This document shows positions 43,990-54,447 of a DNA stretch of 64,000 bases, in pieces (within the stretch, counting starts at the first letter, position 1; each line of letters begins with the position of its first letter). Origin of the DNA: Amphiura filiformis (taxonomy: Eukaryota > Echinodermata > Ophiuroidea > Amphilepidida > Amphiuridae); the NCBI RefSeq assembly GCF_039555335.1, contig NC_092642.1, positions 34,632,181 through 34,696,180 on the forward strand, read 5' to 3'. The position numbers and the translations under genes were made by a program. The notes beneath the pieces were generated by a model that saw only the letters and a program-made list of their open reading frames with translations, had not been told where the DNA came from and made no database searches.

Positions 43990-44293
43990 CTTCGACATGC
44001 ATGCATTCTTTTGTCGAGAGTTGACATTCCCCTGTCTCAACTTCCCCTGTCAGCGAGATGTGGTGGTCTACCATCGAGTCTCGCCTTCTGCAAATACTTG
44101 ACCTTAGTTCCATCTAAAATGACTTCCTCCCGCTTCAACCAGCCCTGGGCTAATCGTAAAATCAAGCAACTGAGTAGGCAGAAACAACGAGCCTACAATA
44201 AAGCCCGTTCCTGTCGACGCCAGAAGAAAAAGTGCATGTGGGCCAAGTACAGCAAACTCAAGAAACGTATGCAGAAAGCATGTAAGGAGGCAT
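43990..44293 (+). pseudogene. LINE 3, upstream coding fragment (before the insertion)
   Basis: FNQPWANRKIKQLSRQKQRAY and the following K/R-rich stretch to KRMQKACKEA (44133-44292) are the basic linker found between endonuclease and reverse transcriptase in CR1/Jockey-group LINEs. The natural continuation, TYDTYVNNII, is found 2.9 kb away at 47203, so the ORF is split by inserted sequence. Confidence 0.75.
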
Positions 44294-44606
44294 CTACCAA
44301 AAAACGTTGACAACGAAGAAATCAGCAAGTTTAAAAAACCCACCTCGCTCACTTTTTGAAACTTGGTCCCATTTGTAAAAGGTATTAATTTAAACTTCAT
44401 CATATTTATATAAATTTAAAACATTTCCAGAAGTGTAGTAGGCTTGTAATCTTGTTGGAAACGCTGTATTCTGTTGAAATAAAATAAAAACACTGATTTC
44501 CTGTTGGTATTCAAAATGGGACCAAGTTTCAAAAAGTGAGCCGAGGTGGGTTTTTTAAACTTGCTGATTTCTTTTACGTTGTCAACGCTTTTTTTGGTAG
44601 ATTTCT
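44290..44606. repeat. Inverted repeat, ~90-bp arms, at the left edge of the insertion
   Basis: 'atctaccaaaaaacgttgacaac' to 'cactttttgaaacttggtcccat' (44292-44374) is mirrored by 44514-44606. Part of its sequence, agcaagttt-aaaaa, also appears at 44757 and, inverted, at the right edge of the inserted block (47184-47196). Confidence 0.75.
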
Positions 44607-44999
44607 TTTCTTTTTATGAATGTAACCAAGTAGCTCCAAGCTTGGAAAGTCATCAGGTTACAAAGTGCTCCATAACACGAAAAATAGATGTTTGAAGTTG
44701 CTGTTCATTATTTATGACAATAAATAATTAAACAAAACTTTATCAGTCGCTTATTTTTAAAACTTGCTCACACGCTGTGACTGAGGCGCATACAATGATC
44801 AATATATATTTTGATATACTTTAATTATTCAAGGCAACGTAAATATGTACAGAAAATGTAAATATAAACAGCACACACCCAATGTTGACAATGCCAGAGA
44901 GATACGGAGAGTAAGTCCGATTTACTTCCAAGTTGGAACTGGTAAATGCGCATATATTTAAGCCTATACTACGGAAGCGCCTAAATGCCCCGACTAGGC

Positions 45000-46325
45000 A
45001 AGATAATCGTGTTTGAATGTTTGTGGTTCTTTATAGTTTCGCGGGCCAACCTAGTTGGATATGCCTATTAAGCGGCGGTTATCTGCGATCTTTCGTGGTT
45101 TGTGGTTTAAATTTCCCTTATCAAGCACTGGCCTCTATCGGGAGCTAATTTATAGTTTAAGCTTGTTGGATATCCATATTTCGTGGTTTGTGGTTCTTCG
45201 TAGCCCTGTGGGGCAATCTAGTTGCAAATACAAATTTCGCGGTTTGTGGCTCTTCATTTCGCTTTCATTTCGCTTTATCGCGGTTTGTGGTCTTAATTTA
45301 TTGGATATCCATATTTCGCGGTTTGTGGTTCTTTATAATCTATAGGCCTGTGGGCAATCTAGTTGGATATCCAAATTTCGCGGTTTGTGGTTCTTTGTAG
45401 CCCTGCGGGCTAACCTAGTTGGATATGTCTAGTAAGCGCGGTTATCTGCATCTTTCGTGGTTTGTGGTTTTAATTTCCCTTATCAAGCCTGCCCTCTATC
45501 GGGAGCTAATTTATGTTGGATATCCATATTTCGTGGTTTGTGGTTCTTTGTAGCCCTGTGGGGCAATCTAGTTGCATATCCAAATTTCGCGGTTTGTGGC
45601 TCTTCATTTCATTTCATTTCATTTTATCGCGGTTTGTGGTCTTAATTTGTTGGATATCCACATTTCGCGGTTTTTGGTTCTTTGTAGCCCTGCGGGCAAT
45701 CTAGTTGGATATCCCTATTAAGCGGAGGTTGTCGGCATCTTTCGCGGTTTGTGATTTTAATTTCCTTATCAAGCCCTCTATCGGCAGTTAATTAGTTTAA
45801 GCTTGTTTGATATCCAAATTTCGCGGTTTGTGGTTCTTTATAGCCCTGCGAGGCAATCTATTTGGATATCCAAATTTAACGGCAGTTGTTGGCAATCTTT
45901 CGCGGTTTGTGGTCTTAATTTGTTGGATATCCATATTTCACGGTTTGTGGTTCTTTATAATCGATAAGCCTGTGGGCAATCTTGTTGGATATGCAAATTT
46001 CGCGGTTTGTGGTTCTTTGTAGCCCTGCGGGGTAATCTAGTTGGATATCCCTATTAAGCGGGCGGTTGTCAGCGCATCTTCGCGGTTTGTGATTTTAATT
46101 ACCCTTATCAGGCCCTGCCCTCTATCGGGAGCTAATTTATAGTTTAAGCCTGTTGGATATCCATATTTCGTGGTGTGTGATTCTTTGTAGCCCTGCTGGG
46201 CTATCTAGTTGGATATCCAAATGTCGCGGTTTGTGGTTCTTTATAGCCCCTGCGGTGAAATCTAGTTTGATATCAATATTCAGCGGCAGTTGTTGGCGAT
46301 CTTTCGCGGTTTGTGATTTTAATTT
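45000..46325. repeat. Satellite with 'ttcgcggtttgtggttctt...ggatatcc', higher-order repeat
   Basis: A ~50-60-bp unit (tttcgcggtttgtggttctttgtagccctgcgggcaatctagttggatatcc) recurs some 18 times. Variants are ordered into a ~300-375-bp higher-order unit starting with 'cctattaagcgg.ggtt' at about 45060, 45428, 45710, 46047 and 46270. Open frames across it are repeat artefacts. Confidence 0.9.
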
Positions 46326-46594
46326 GTGACAATTTATAATATTTATTGCAAATATAATTTCAGATTGAACTGTGAACAGAGCCAATGATAAATGTGTTTT
46401 AAATAACGAAGATGTCAGGCATGGTGAAAGCATCTGGATGGTGAAAGTAGGCCTAGGCCTAGATGAGAATAAAAATCAGACATGTTTGTTTAATGGAAAA
46501 AAAAATATCATAATAGCAATGGATGTTCGAGATGGTGTTATTCTTGATTTATGACAATACATTGGTTAATAAAACAGTAAGAAAAAAAAGTGGT

Positions 46595-46668
46595 GGGAAG
46601 TTTCGAACTGGAGCAAAAATTCATGAATGGATTAGAAGTCCAGGACCTTAACCGCCGCCACGGGACTA
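46595..46668 (-). tRNA. tRNA-like sequence, Arg(TCT)-type, probably degenerate
   Basis: Minus strand: box-A-like gtggcggcggttaagg, anticodon arm tggacttctaatcca (loop cttctaa, anticodon TCT), box-B-like agttcgaaact, then a T-run after 46590. The acceptor stem does not pair well and the variable region is long, so a tRNA pseudogene or SINE head is more likely than a working tRNA. Confidence 0.35.
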
Positions 46669-47125
46669 ACCCGTTATAACGACGTGTGAAAGTGGAGTAT
46701 TTATTAATATGAATGTATGCTGTGGTCCGGAAAGAATAAAAGAATTGTGAAAAACTTGATTTTTTTTTTTTTGGGATCCAGAATTTGTATGTAGGGTATC
46801 CAGGAATATACTAGGGTATATTTGAAAGTGAATCTCAAAAGGTAGTGCGACAGTGACAGCCATGTATGGCTGTAGCAGTGACGAAAGATTGGGGATATCA
46901 GTATGATTAGCTATGATTTTCCACTAATTTTGGCTATGAAATACCGCGTGAAATAAAGCAAGAATGTTTATTTATTATCAAACAATCGGATTGACTGTAT
47001 GATTGGTGTAACTTTTTGAATTAATGAGTTATTAAAATATTACACTTTGGATAGTAAATACGATTTAGCATGATTTTAGATATATTTTGTACCCAGCTTA
47101 AAAATATCATAGAACAATAGCGCTT
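46669..47125. other. No feature recognised
   Basis: AT-rich part of the inserted block, with no gene or repeat that I can support. Confidence 0.4.
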
Positions 47126-47196
47126 TTGTTTCGTAAATATAGTCCCTTGGTGCATCTTCTTATTCTTCTTTATCAGTCGTTTTTTTTCAAACTTGC

Positions 47197-48970
47197 TGGC
47201 ACATATGACACATATGTCAATAACATCATATGTCCTGACCTCAAGTCCAACCCTAAGCGGTTCTGGAGTCATATCTCTAGCAAACGCTGTGACAACACCG
47301 GGCGTTGTTCTCTTCGAGGTCCACAAGGTGCCACCTACACTGGTAGTATTGACAAAGCTAATATCCTGAACAACCAGTTCTGCTCAGTGTTCAACAAGGA
47401 TGAAGATCCCGACAGCTTACCTGATCTCAGTCCCAGTCCGTTCCCCCAAATACCGCACATTCAGGTTTCAGTCAACGGGGTGATTAAGCTCCTTAAGAAG
47501 TTCAACCCATACAAAGCTTCTGGGCCTGACAACATCCCTGCTCGCCTTCTCAAAGAACTCGCAGACAGTCTTGGACCTATACTCACCATCCTCTACCAAG
47601 CCTCTGTTGACTCGGGCACCGCATCAGACATTTGGAAGTCAGCCACAGTCGCACCTATCTTTAAGAAGGGGGATAGGAACAAACCTTCAAACTACCGCCC
47701 CATATCACTCACTGTCATCTGCTGCAAATTACTTGAACACATCATCTACAGCTCAGTGATGCGTCATCTTGAGTCATGTAATATCCTGACTGATTTCCAG
47801 CATGGATTTCGCAAAGCACGCTCCTGTGAATCCCAGTTAATCATCACTGTGGACGACATTGCACACAATTTGGACAGTGGATTGCAAACAGACCTCATAC
47901 TTCTCGACTTTTCAAAAGCATTCGACAAAGTTCCTCACCTTCGCCTGCTCCACAAGCTCAAATATTACGGCATTCATGGTAGCCTTCTCACCTGGATCGG
48001 AAACTTTCTTCATGGTAGAATTCAGCGTGTAGTCCTGGACGGAATCCTCAGATCAAGCTCCTGTATCATCCGGAGTTCCCCAGGGATCAGTGCTGGGCCC
48101 TTTACTATTCCTGGCCTACATAAATGACCTGCCGGACTGCATTTCTGAAGACTCCCAGGTCAGATTGTTTGCCGACGACAGTGTGGTATACAGGGTCATC
48201 AATAACATCGATGATTCCTCCCAACTCCAACGGGACCTGGACGCACTGCAGGACTGGGAACGGAAATGGTTGATGGAATTTCACCCAGGTAAATGCCAGG
48301 TACTCCACATCACTAAACGCCAAATCCCATCATCTCAACATACTCCATTCATGGCCATCCACTAGAGGCAGTCCCATCAGCCAAGTATCTAGGTGTCGAG
48401 CTCACCAACAAGTTGTCTTGGAACAAACATGTCGACAACATCACCAAGAAAGGAATGAGATCCCTTGGCTTCCTCCGTCGCAACCTGAGCAAGTGCCCTC
48501 GAGACATCAAGACCACCTGCTACAACACTATTGTTCGTCCCACAGCAGAGTATGCCAGTTGCGCTTTGGGACCCCACACACAGAGGAATTCAGCCAAGGT
48601 CGAATCCATCCAGCGCAGTGCTGCCCGGTATGTCATGGGTGACTACTCCAGAGAAAGTAGTGTCACCACCATGCTGGAGAAGTTAAAGTGGGACTCCCTA
48701 CAACATCGCAGAGCCACCACCAAGGTCACCATGATGTATCGCATCACAAACCAGCTCATTGACATTCCAGACACTCAGCTCATACCTGTCAAAACACCAA
48801 CCAGAGGGAACAACAAGAGATTCACCATACCATACACTCGTACAACTTTACTGACGGGCGCGTTCTTCCCAGACACCATCCGTCCTTGCAACGCCCTATC
48901 TCAGCACGCAGTCGCTTCACCATCTGTCGACGCCTTCAAGACCAGGGTCAAGGACGCCGCCTTCAGCTAA
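47197..48970 (+). pseudogene. LINE 3 reverse transcriptase (CR1/Jockey-group)
   Basis: Begins TYDTYVNNIICPDLKSNPKR, then NPYKASGPDNIPARLLKE, WKSATVAPIFKKGDRNKPSN and [39 protein letters not shown] (48075-48104), LFADDSVVY (48165-48191), YLGVELTNKLSW and a long C-terminal domain with RPTAEYASC, ending KDAAFS with TAA at 48968-48970. Frameshifts near 48060 and 48355 only, so it is younger than LINEs 1 and 2. The catalytic FADD is intact. 3' UTR: 48971-49045 and 50168-50245, split by another insertion. Confidence 0.88.
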
Positions 48971-49045
48971 GCCAGTACCTTCCAGCCTGTTTTTAACCTG
49001 TATATAGTATCTTTTTATGCCTTTGAGTCTCATGCCTGTTATGTG

Positions 49046-50161
49046 CAGAGATGCCAATCTTCCGATTTAAATCGGAATTCCGATTTTTTTGTATTTTTCC
49101 AAAAAAAATCAGATTTTCTAAAAAAAAAAAAAATTTTTTCTAAAATAAAAAAAAATATTTTTGGCCAAAAAAGCAAGTTATAGACCCTAAATTACTTGTT
49201 ATTCAAGGTTGAAACCATAGAAATACTGCTATTTCAAAAAAAAATTGCCAATTTTATTTTAAAGTTGATAAAGTTGTACATTTTGATTACTTTTTGCTTC
49301 TATTGAACAGTCAGGAACACATTGAATTAATATACATTGCTAGCTGTTCAGTAGAAGTAAAAGTAATTAAAATGTACAACTTTATCCAACTTTGTAAAAT
49401 AAAATTGGCAATTTTTTTTTTTTTGAAGTAGCAGTATTTCTATGGTTTCCAACATTAAATAACAAGTAATTTAGGGCATATAACTTGCTTTTTTGGCCAA
49501 AATATATTTTTGAAAATTTAACAAAAAAAAATAGGGGGGTCAAAATTTGATGAATCGTTTTTATATTACGCATTATATATATCCATTTCAGCCATGTAGG
49601 CCATGTTATTAGGCCAAAAATGCTTTGGAAAATGGTCTCTCATGTACAAAAGTATAGGAAACTGAACATTTAAAACCACTTTTTGGGATGAAGGAAGCAT
49701 TTTTTCAAAAAAGTCTAAAACTGGTTTTTATGTTAAAATGGCCTTTTGGGGTGCTAATTCTGCTCAAATTGCCTGGGCTTATGTACCCAATTTGCATATT
49801 TTATGGTATAATTTTCAGAAAACAAGCCTTGAAGAATATTACATGTATAATAGATAGTCTTCAATACTGCTATCTAGGCTTGTTTTCTCAAAATAACCTT
49901 ATTTTTCTCAAAATAACCTTATTTTTTAATCCATTTGAATGTAATTTTACCTCAGAAATGGTGTCTCCTGCAGTGTAAAATGTGTAGAAACCCTCTGGCT
50001 TTAGGGGCCACCTCACCCCTGATCGGGCTTTGCCCCTGATTCCCACCAGGGGCCCTTAAGCGGGCCCCTGGACCCCCGGCCGTGGGGGCGAGACTTCGGT
50101 CGCTTCGCTCCCTACGTTCGCAAATTTCAGATTTTTTTTTCATAACCCATTGGCATCTCTG
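49046..50161. mobile_element. 1.1-kb DNA element with 6-bp target duplication (family X, copy 2), in LINE 3 3' UTR
   Basis: tatgtg at 49040-49045 and 50162-50167. Ends cagagatgccaa and ttggcatctctg. Contains a palindrome 49155-49510, the module 49545-49750 (inverse of 31240-31570) and a GC-rich block 49970-50110 with 'aagcgggcccctggacccc'. Removing it restores continuous LINE 3'-UTR sequence ('cctgtt-atgtg-tgagagcg'). Confidence 0.8.
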
Positions 50162-50245
50162 TATGTGTGAGAGCGTGCCACCATTTGTGCGAGTATACTC
50201 CTAGGAGGTTTATGCACAGTAACGGAAAGAAGAGAAGAAGGACAT

Positions 50246-50850
50246 GGTCTTTCAATTTGTGCCGAGTGTCCTTGGCAGACTTGACTATGCTTCAGTGGTC
50301 ATGAAAGGATTCAATACTAGATAACCTCTGCCCCACTAACATGACTAATCCCCAGCTATTGTCTGAAATTGCACCTCGGAAGATATATCATAACAACTCA
50401 GTCCTCAAATGATAGTCATATAACGACCAAAAGATAAATGACTGACTATCATTGAGGACTGAGTTCCGCAGTCTAGGTCGAATGGTGCAAAATTTGGCAG
50501 CCAGGCAATGACTGAGCTAGCTCAAGATACTCTAGCTAAAATACAGGTTTACATTTACTACCTTACATTATCTTGCTGTATTTCAGCTAGAGCGCCAAAC
50601 AACAAGCTTCCGGGTTTTTTTTGAGAACAATACTTTTACGTAAGACGAAGAAGAAACCCGCTCGCGCTCCGGAGCCCGCCCTACTCATTATTTCACTGAC
50701 GCTGTACTTATTGCAATTTGCCTCCACACATTACATAATCAACACAAATTAAAGCTTTTGTGAGGACTAGTGAGTGGATAAGAAATTGACAGCGGAGGAT
50801 ACGAACGACATGCTGATTTTTAGTTGTCAATCATGAATTGCCGCAACATT
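50246..50850. other. Intergenic; one hairpin and one half of a direct repeat
   Basis: Hairpin arms 'aactcagtcctcaaatgatagtcat'/'gactatcattgaggactgagtt' (about 50395-50466). 'ctagctaaaatacaggtttacatttacta' at 50532-50560 recurs at 51580-51608. Confidence 0.6.
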
Positions 50851-50855
50851 TTAGT

Positions 50856-51213
50856 ACCGTATTCGTCCGAGTATAGTCCCACATTCGAGTATTATAGTCC
50901 CACCCCCCATTTTTCGAAAAATTCCAGAAATTGTAAAAAAAAAAAAAAAATTGAATTTGAATGCATTTTGAAATCATTAATAAAATATGACATGAATAGA
51001 AATTATCAATTTTCAATTTTTCATAATAAAAATACAAAACATCTTTTTTTTTTTCTTTTTAGGTCAATTATGAATGATCCTAGCATCTAGGTCTTGGATA
51101 CTCCAGGGACACTCCAAAACTTTTTTTTGAAATTCGAGTATAATCCCACCCCCCAATTGTGAAAAATTTTCACCTAAAAAACGGGTGGAACTATACTCGG
51201 ACCAATACGGTAT
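50856..51213. repeat. MITE with ends 'taccgtatt.gtccgagtatagt.ccac'
   Basis: The right end (51180-51213) is the reverse complement of the left (50856-50882). Subterminal 'attcgagtat(t)ata.tcccacccccc' also occurs at both ends. Confidence 0.75.
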
Positions 51214-51255
51214 TTTACTGCATGGCATTTCGCAAGCACCATGAGTATAAATAAC

Positions 51256-51309
51256 CAGAAAAATACGGCATAATTTGTCATGGCATGACAAATTATGCCG
51301 TATTTTTCT
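51256..51309. repeat. Perfect hairpin, 25-bp arms, 3-nt loop
   Basis: 'agaaaaatacggcataatttgtcat' ggc, then its exact reverse complement. Confidence 0.9.
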
Positions 51310-52177
51310 CATCTCATATGCATTGTATGAAGTAAGCTGGATGCGATCTGTACTTTTGTAACATTCCGATCGCTTTTGATCATTTATTATCGGCGAAATT
51401 GCTTGAAAACATGTGAGTTCATGTTGTGTAAACATAATTAGCATGGACACAAATGAAATTACGATGCAATACAATGCAATTTGAATGCGCAGCAGATCTA
51501 TAGAAATAAGGCTGCCCGGTTTTATGCAGAATTAGACCACGTCTGGACTGAGCTGACGAGTCAGTTAGCTCGAGACACTCTAGCTAAAATACAGGTTTAC
51601 ATTTACTATCCTACATTATCTTGCTGTACCGTATTTGAAGCCAGTGGCTACAGGGCGACAGGTAACCTCGGTATTTTCTTGTCAACCTAATACTGGTTTC
51701 ATACTTTCCTAGATCCTGCCGCTTTGCCGCTCTGAAGATGATTTTACTTCACTGCGCAATCTCACCAAAAATGCTAGCGGTGACCAGTGGCAAGCCGATA
51801 TATCGATCACTCCAGTCCACCGCTTTGCCGCGGCAGCACAGCTGAAGTCAACTCGAGCGGTGCCGCTCTGACGATGAGAACAAAATACGATTTTGGTGCG
51901 ATGCTGAGCATAGCAGCAAGAGTGGCTTTAGTTTCAGAATCATGCCGCTGCCGCTCAGCGGTGTGCCACTCTTTGTGTACATGTATGTACACAGCCATTC
52001 CCATGGAATGGCTGACCAAAGCGAATCTCTTTTGTTTCAGCCAAGTCGGAGTCTCCTTTTTTGTTTACATTTCAGAACATGACTTTCTACACCAGTTGTA
52101 AGCAAATTTAGTCCCAACTTTTGGATAGTACCAAAAAAAATATAAATCAACATTAAAGAAAATTGATCCCTAACTTA
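51310..52177. other. No gene recognised
   Basis: Contains the second direct-repeat half (51575-51625). Open frames at 51787-52101 show no family resemblance or splice context. Confidence 0.4.
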
Positions 52178-52831
52178 CGGGATGGGGTATGAACATTTGG
52201 ACAGTATTTATTGTGAGACATTAGAGCACATCAGACATATCGAATTGCATTCTGAATACGAAGAATGTCCTTCTGATATCAAATAATTTTGATTTTTTTT
52301 GAAATTCGCAATGTAATATACATGATTAAAAATTTATATTGTTGATATTTAACAGTACCGTACTCGAAGTAAACTTTATAAATCTTATGATTTATACTTA
52401 AGTGTATGTAGGTAGGATGAAAAGCCGACAATCAATTGAAAATTTTGACCTTTCTTATTGAATATATGGATTTTTTCCCAAAACACCAAAAAAAATTAGG
52501 TCTTTTGGGGAAAAAAATCCATATCTTCAATATGAAAGATCAAAATTTTCAATTGATCGTCAGCTTTTCCTCCTAGCTACATACACTTTAAGAATATATC
52601 ATTAGATTTATAAAATTTACTTTAAGGACTGTTATATCAAAAATGTGAAAAATATTAAATTTTAATAATTTGTTATAAAATTTGTATTATATCGTGAATT
52701 TCAAAAAAATTCAAATTATTTGATATCAGAAAGACATTCTTCGTATTCAGAATGCAATTCGATATGTCTGATGTGCTCTCATTTCCCACAAAAAATACTG
52801 TCGAAACGTTCAAAACGCTCATTACAGATCA
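52178..52831. repeat. Palindromic TTAA MITE, copy 2
   Basis: Same fold-back as 14655-15315 ('acattagagcacatcagacatatcgaattgcattctgaatacgaa' mirrored at 52735-52785). Right flank TTAA (52832-52835), left flank TTAC (52174-52177). Confidence 0.8.
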
Positions 52832-53197
52832 ATTAAACTTACCTATTTGCAGTACTTCTTAGTGTACATGCACAAAGGTATCCTGGTACAAATAAGTGTT
52901 TCCAGTTTCTGCACACAGTTGTTGGTGCATGTCCCTCACATTATATGCACACATGCAGTGCATGCCTGGCAATACCAATTTTGTATTCAGTGCTATTTTA
53001 AGCCACACCCATGTCATCATGTCCATTGAAGTGAGAGAGAATTGAATAGATGCGTGTTCATCACAACAGAAATTAACACAATAGAAATTAGCATCTAGTG
53101 AATGCGCTACCAATCCTTAGAATTACCTGATTTTAGACGGGATGAGCTTGTGCCTGGGCAAAATATCTGATCCTCATTCCTCAATCATGAGAGAGAG

Positions 53198-53239
53198 AAA
53201 ATCTGTGCATGCCCAACATGTTGGGCATGCACAGATTTT
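53198..53239. repeat. Perfect 42-bp palindrome
   Basis: aaaatctgtgcatgcccaac joined directly to its reverse complement with no spacer. Uninterrupted perfect palindromes of this size are rare by chance. Confidence 0.95.
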
Positions 53240-53865
53240 TGCGTCGAGCGTACTATGCAAAGACCTCACGCTTACCAGCAAGCATATCTGTTGAGAATTG
53301 ACCAATCATGATCATGGTGTTGTCGAATTACTTGAGAACCCCATGTAGTGATAACTTTGAATTTGCACACAATAGTTACACATTTGATGCCAAAGTATGT
53401 TGATTGTTTTTTGGTCGGACAATGTTGACATTTTTTGCAACGGATGTTATCTATTCTGTAAAATGTTGAAATTTGGATGAAAGTTATTTTGATGAGTCAA
53501 CTGTATCTTTTGAGTAAAGTTTGTCCATTTTGAACTGTCTAAAATTTTGTTGAAGAGCAGTTTAAGCAACATTTTCATCCGATCGCCTGTGGAGGGGTGG
53601 CAATTGGTAATCTTTCAATGCCACCAGGTTTTGTCACAAAATTGCTAATTTGGTAGCTCATTTGCATTATTTTTTTGGAATTGGATTTTTTTACGACAGC
53701 TCCAAGTGAAATCACCCTGGTTAAAATGATGTGTGTCAAGGTGGAGGCATTGGCGGCCAATGCTTTGCGTCGAGAACCACGCAACCCGATAACCTCGAAA
53801 TTCTAGTTCTTAGAATAATTCACCACAACATTTTGTTGCTTTCTCATTTTGTTCGACAGGAAAGG

Positions 53866-54447
53866 ATGCAAGCAATCAGGCAATTGGCATCATTGAGGCA
53901 GTCAGCTTTTGCCCACAGTAGAACTGTAGCAGTATGTGCCTACCACTCACAATTACAACAGCAAATGAAATGGCCTCCCATGTATCGTACCTGTCAGAGG
54001 TCGTACTCGTATTCTCACCAACCTAAATACCACAGATACACCTTGTCATCCAGCAACCAATTATGGAACAATCATCTAATAAAAACAGGTGGACTTCTCG
54101 TTGTCGGACAAGAACCAATCGGCGTGCGCACCAAAATTGAAATTATCAGCTCCGACAAGAATCTATCGCAATTTTATATACCGTCTCCGACGGAATTTGC
54201 CTATGAATATCTGGAACACTTGAATGAGTCGTACCCGTGGTGGTTGACTATAGCGATGGTAGCGGTATTTTTTAGGACAGCTTTGATTTTGCCCTTTAGT
54301 GTGTATCAGCATAGAATCTTTGCTAGGCTAGAGAACTCACAAGTTGAGATTAATACACAAGCTGAGCAGTTGAAGCAAAAGTCGATTGCAACGGCAAAGC
54401 TGCAGAAATGGTCGCAGCAGCAGCTGGAAGATTACTACGGTCAAGAG
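53866..54447 (+). CDS. COX18-like: COX18-like exon 1
   Basis: 194 codons to donor GAG|GTGAGG. Mitochondrial presequence, a long low-conservation spacer rich in Gln, Tyr and Ser, then the first membrane segment after SYPWW and the KLQKWSQQQLEDYYGQE helix. The spacer makes it longer than the same part of the minus copy. Confidence 0.85.

Larger units (their letters stand above)
44294..47196. mobile_element. ~2.9-kb block inserted in LINE 3
   Basis: Interrupts the LINE reading frame. Left edge is the inverted repeat above; right edge 'ttttttttcaaacttgct' (47179-47196) resembles the complement of 'agcaagtttaaaaaa' at 44325. Carries the satellite 45000-46320 and a tRNA-like sequence, no transposase. 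'ggca' adjoins both edges and may be a short duplication. Limits are approximate. Confidence 0.5.

Noticed and set aside
45055-46022. Series of open frames rich in 'FRGLWFF'
   Set aside because: Translations of the satellite; frame openness follows from the repeat period.
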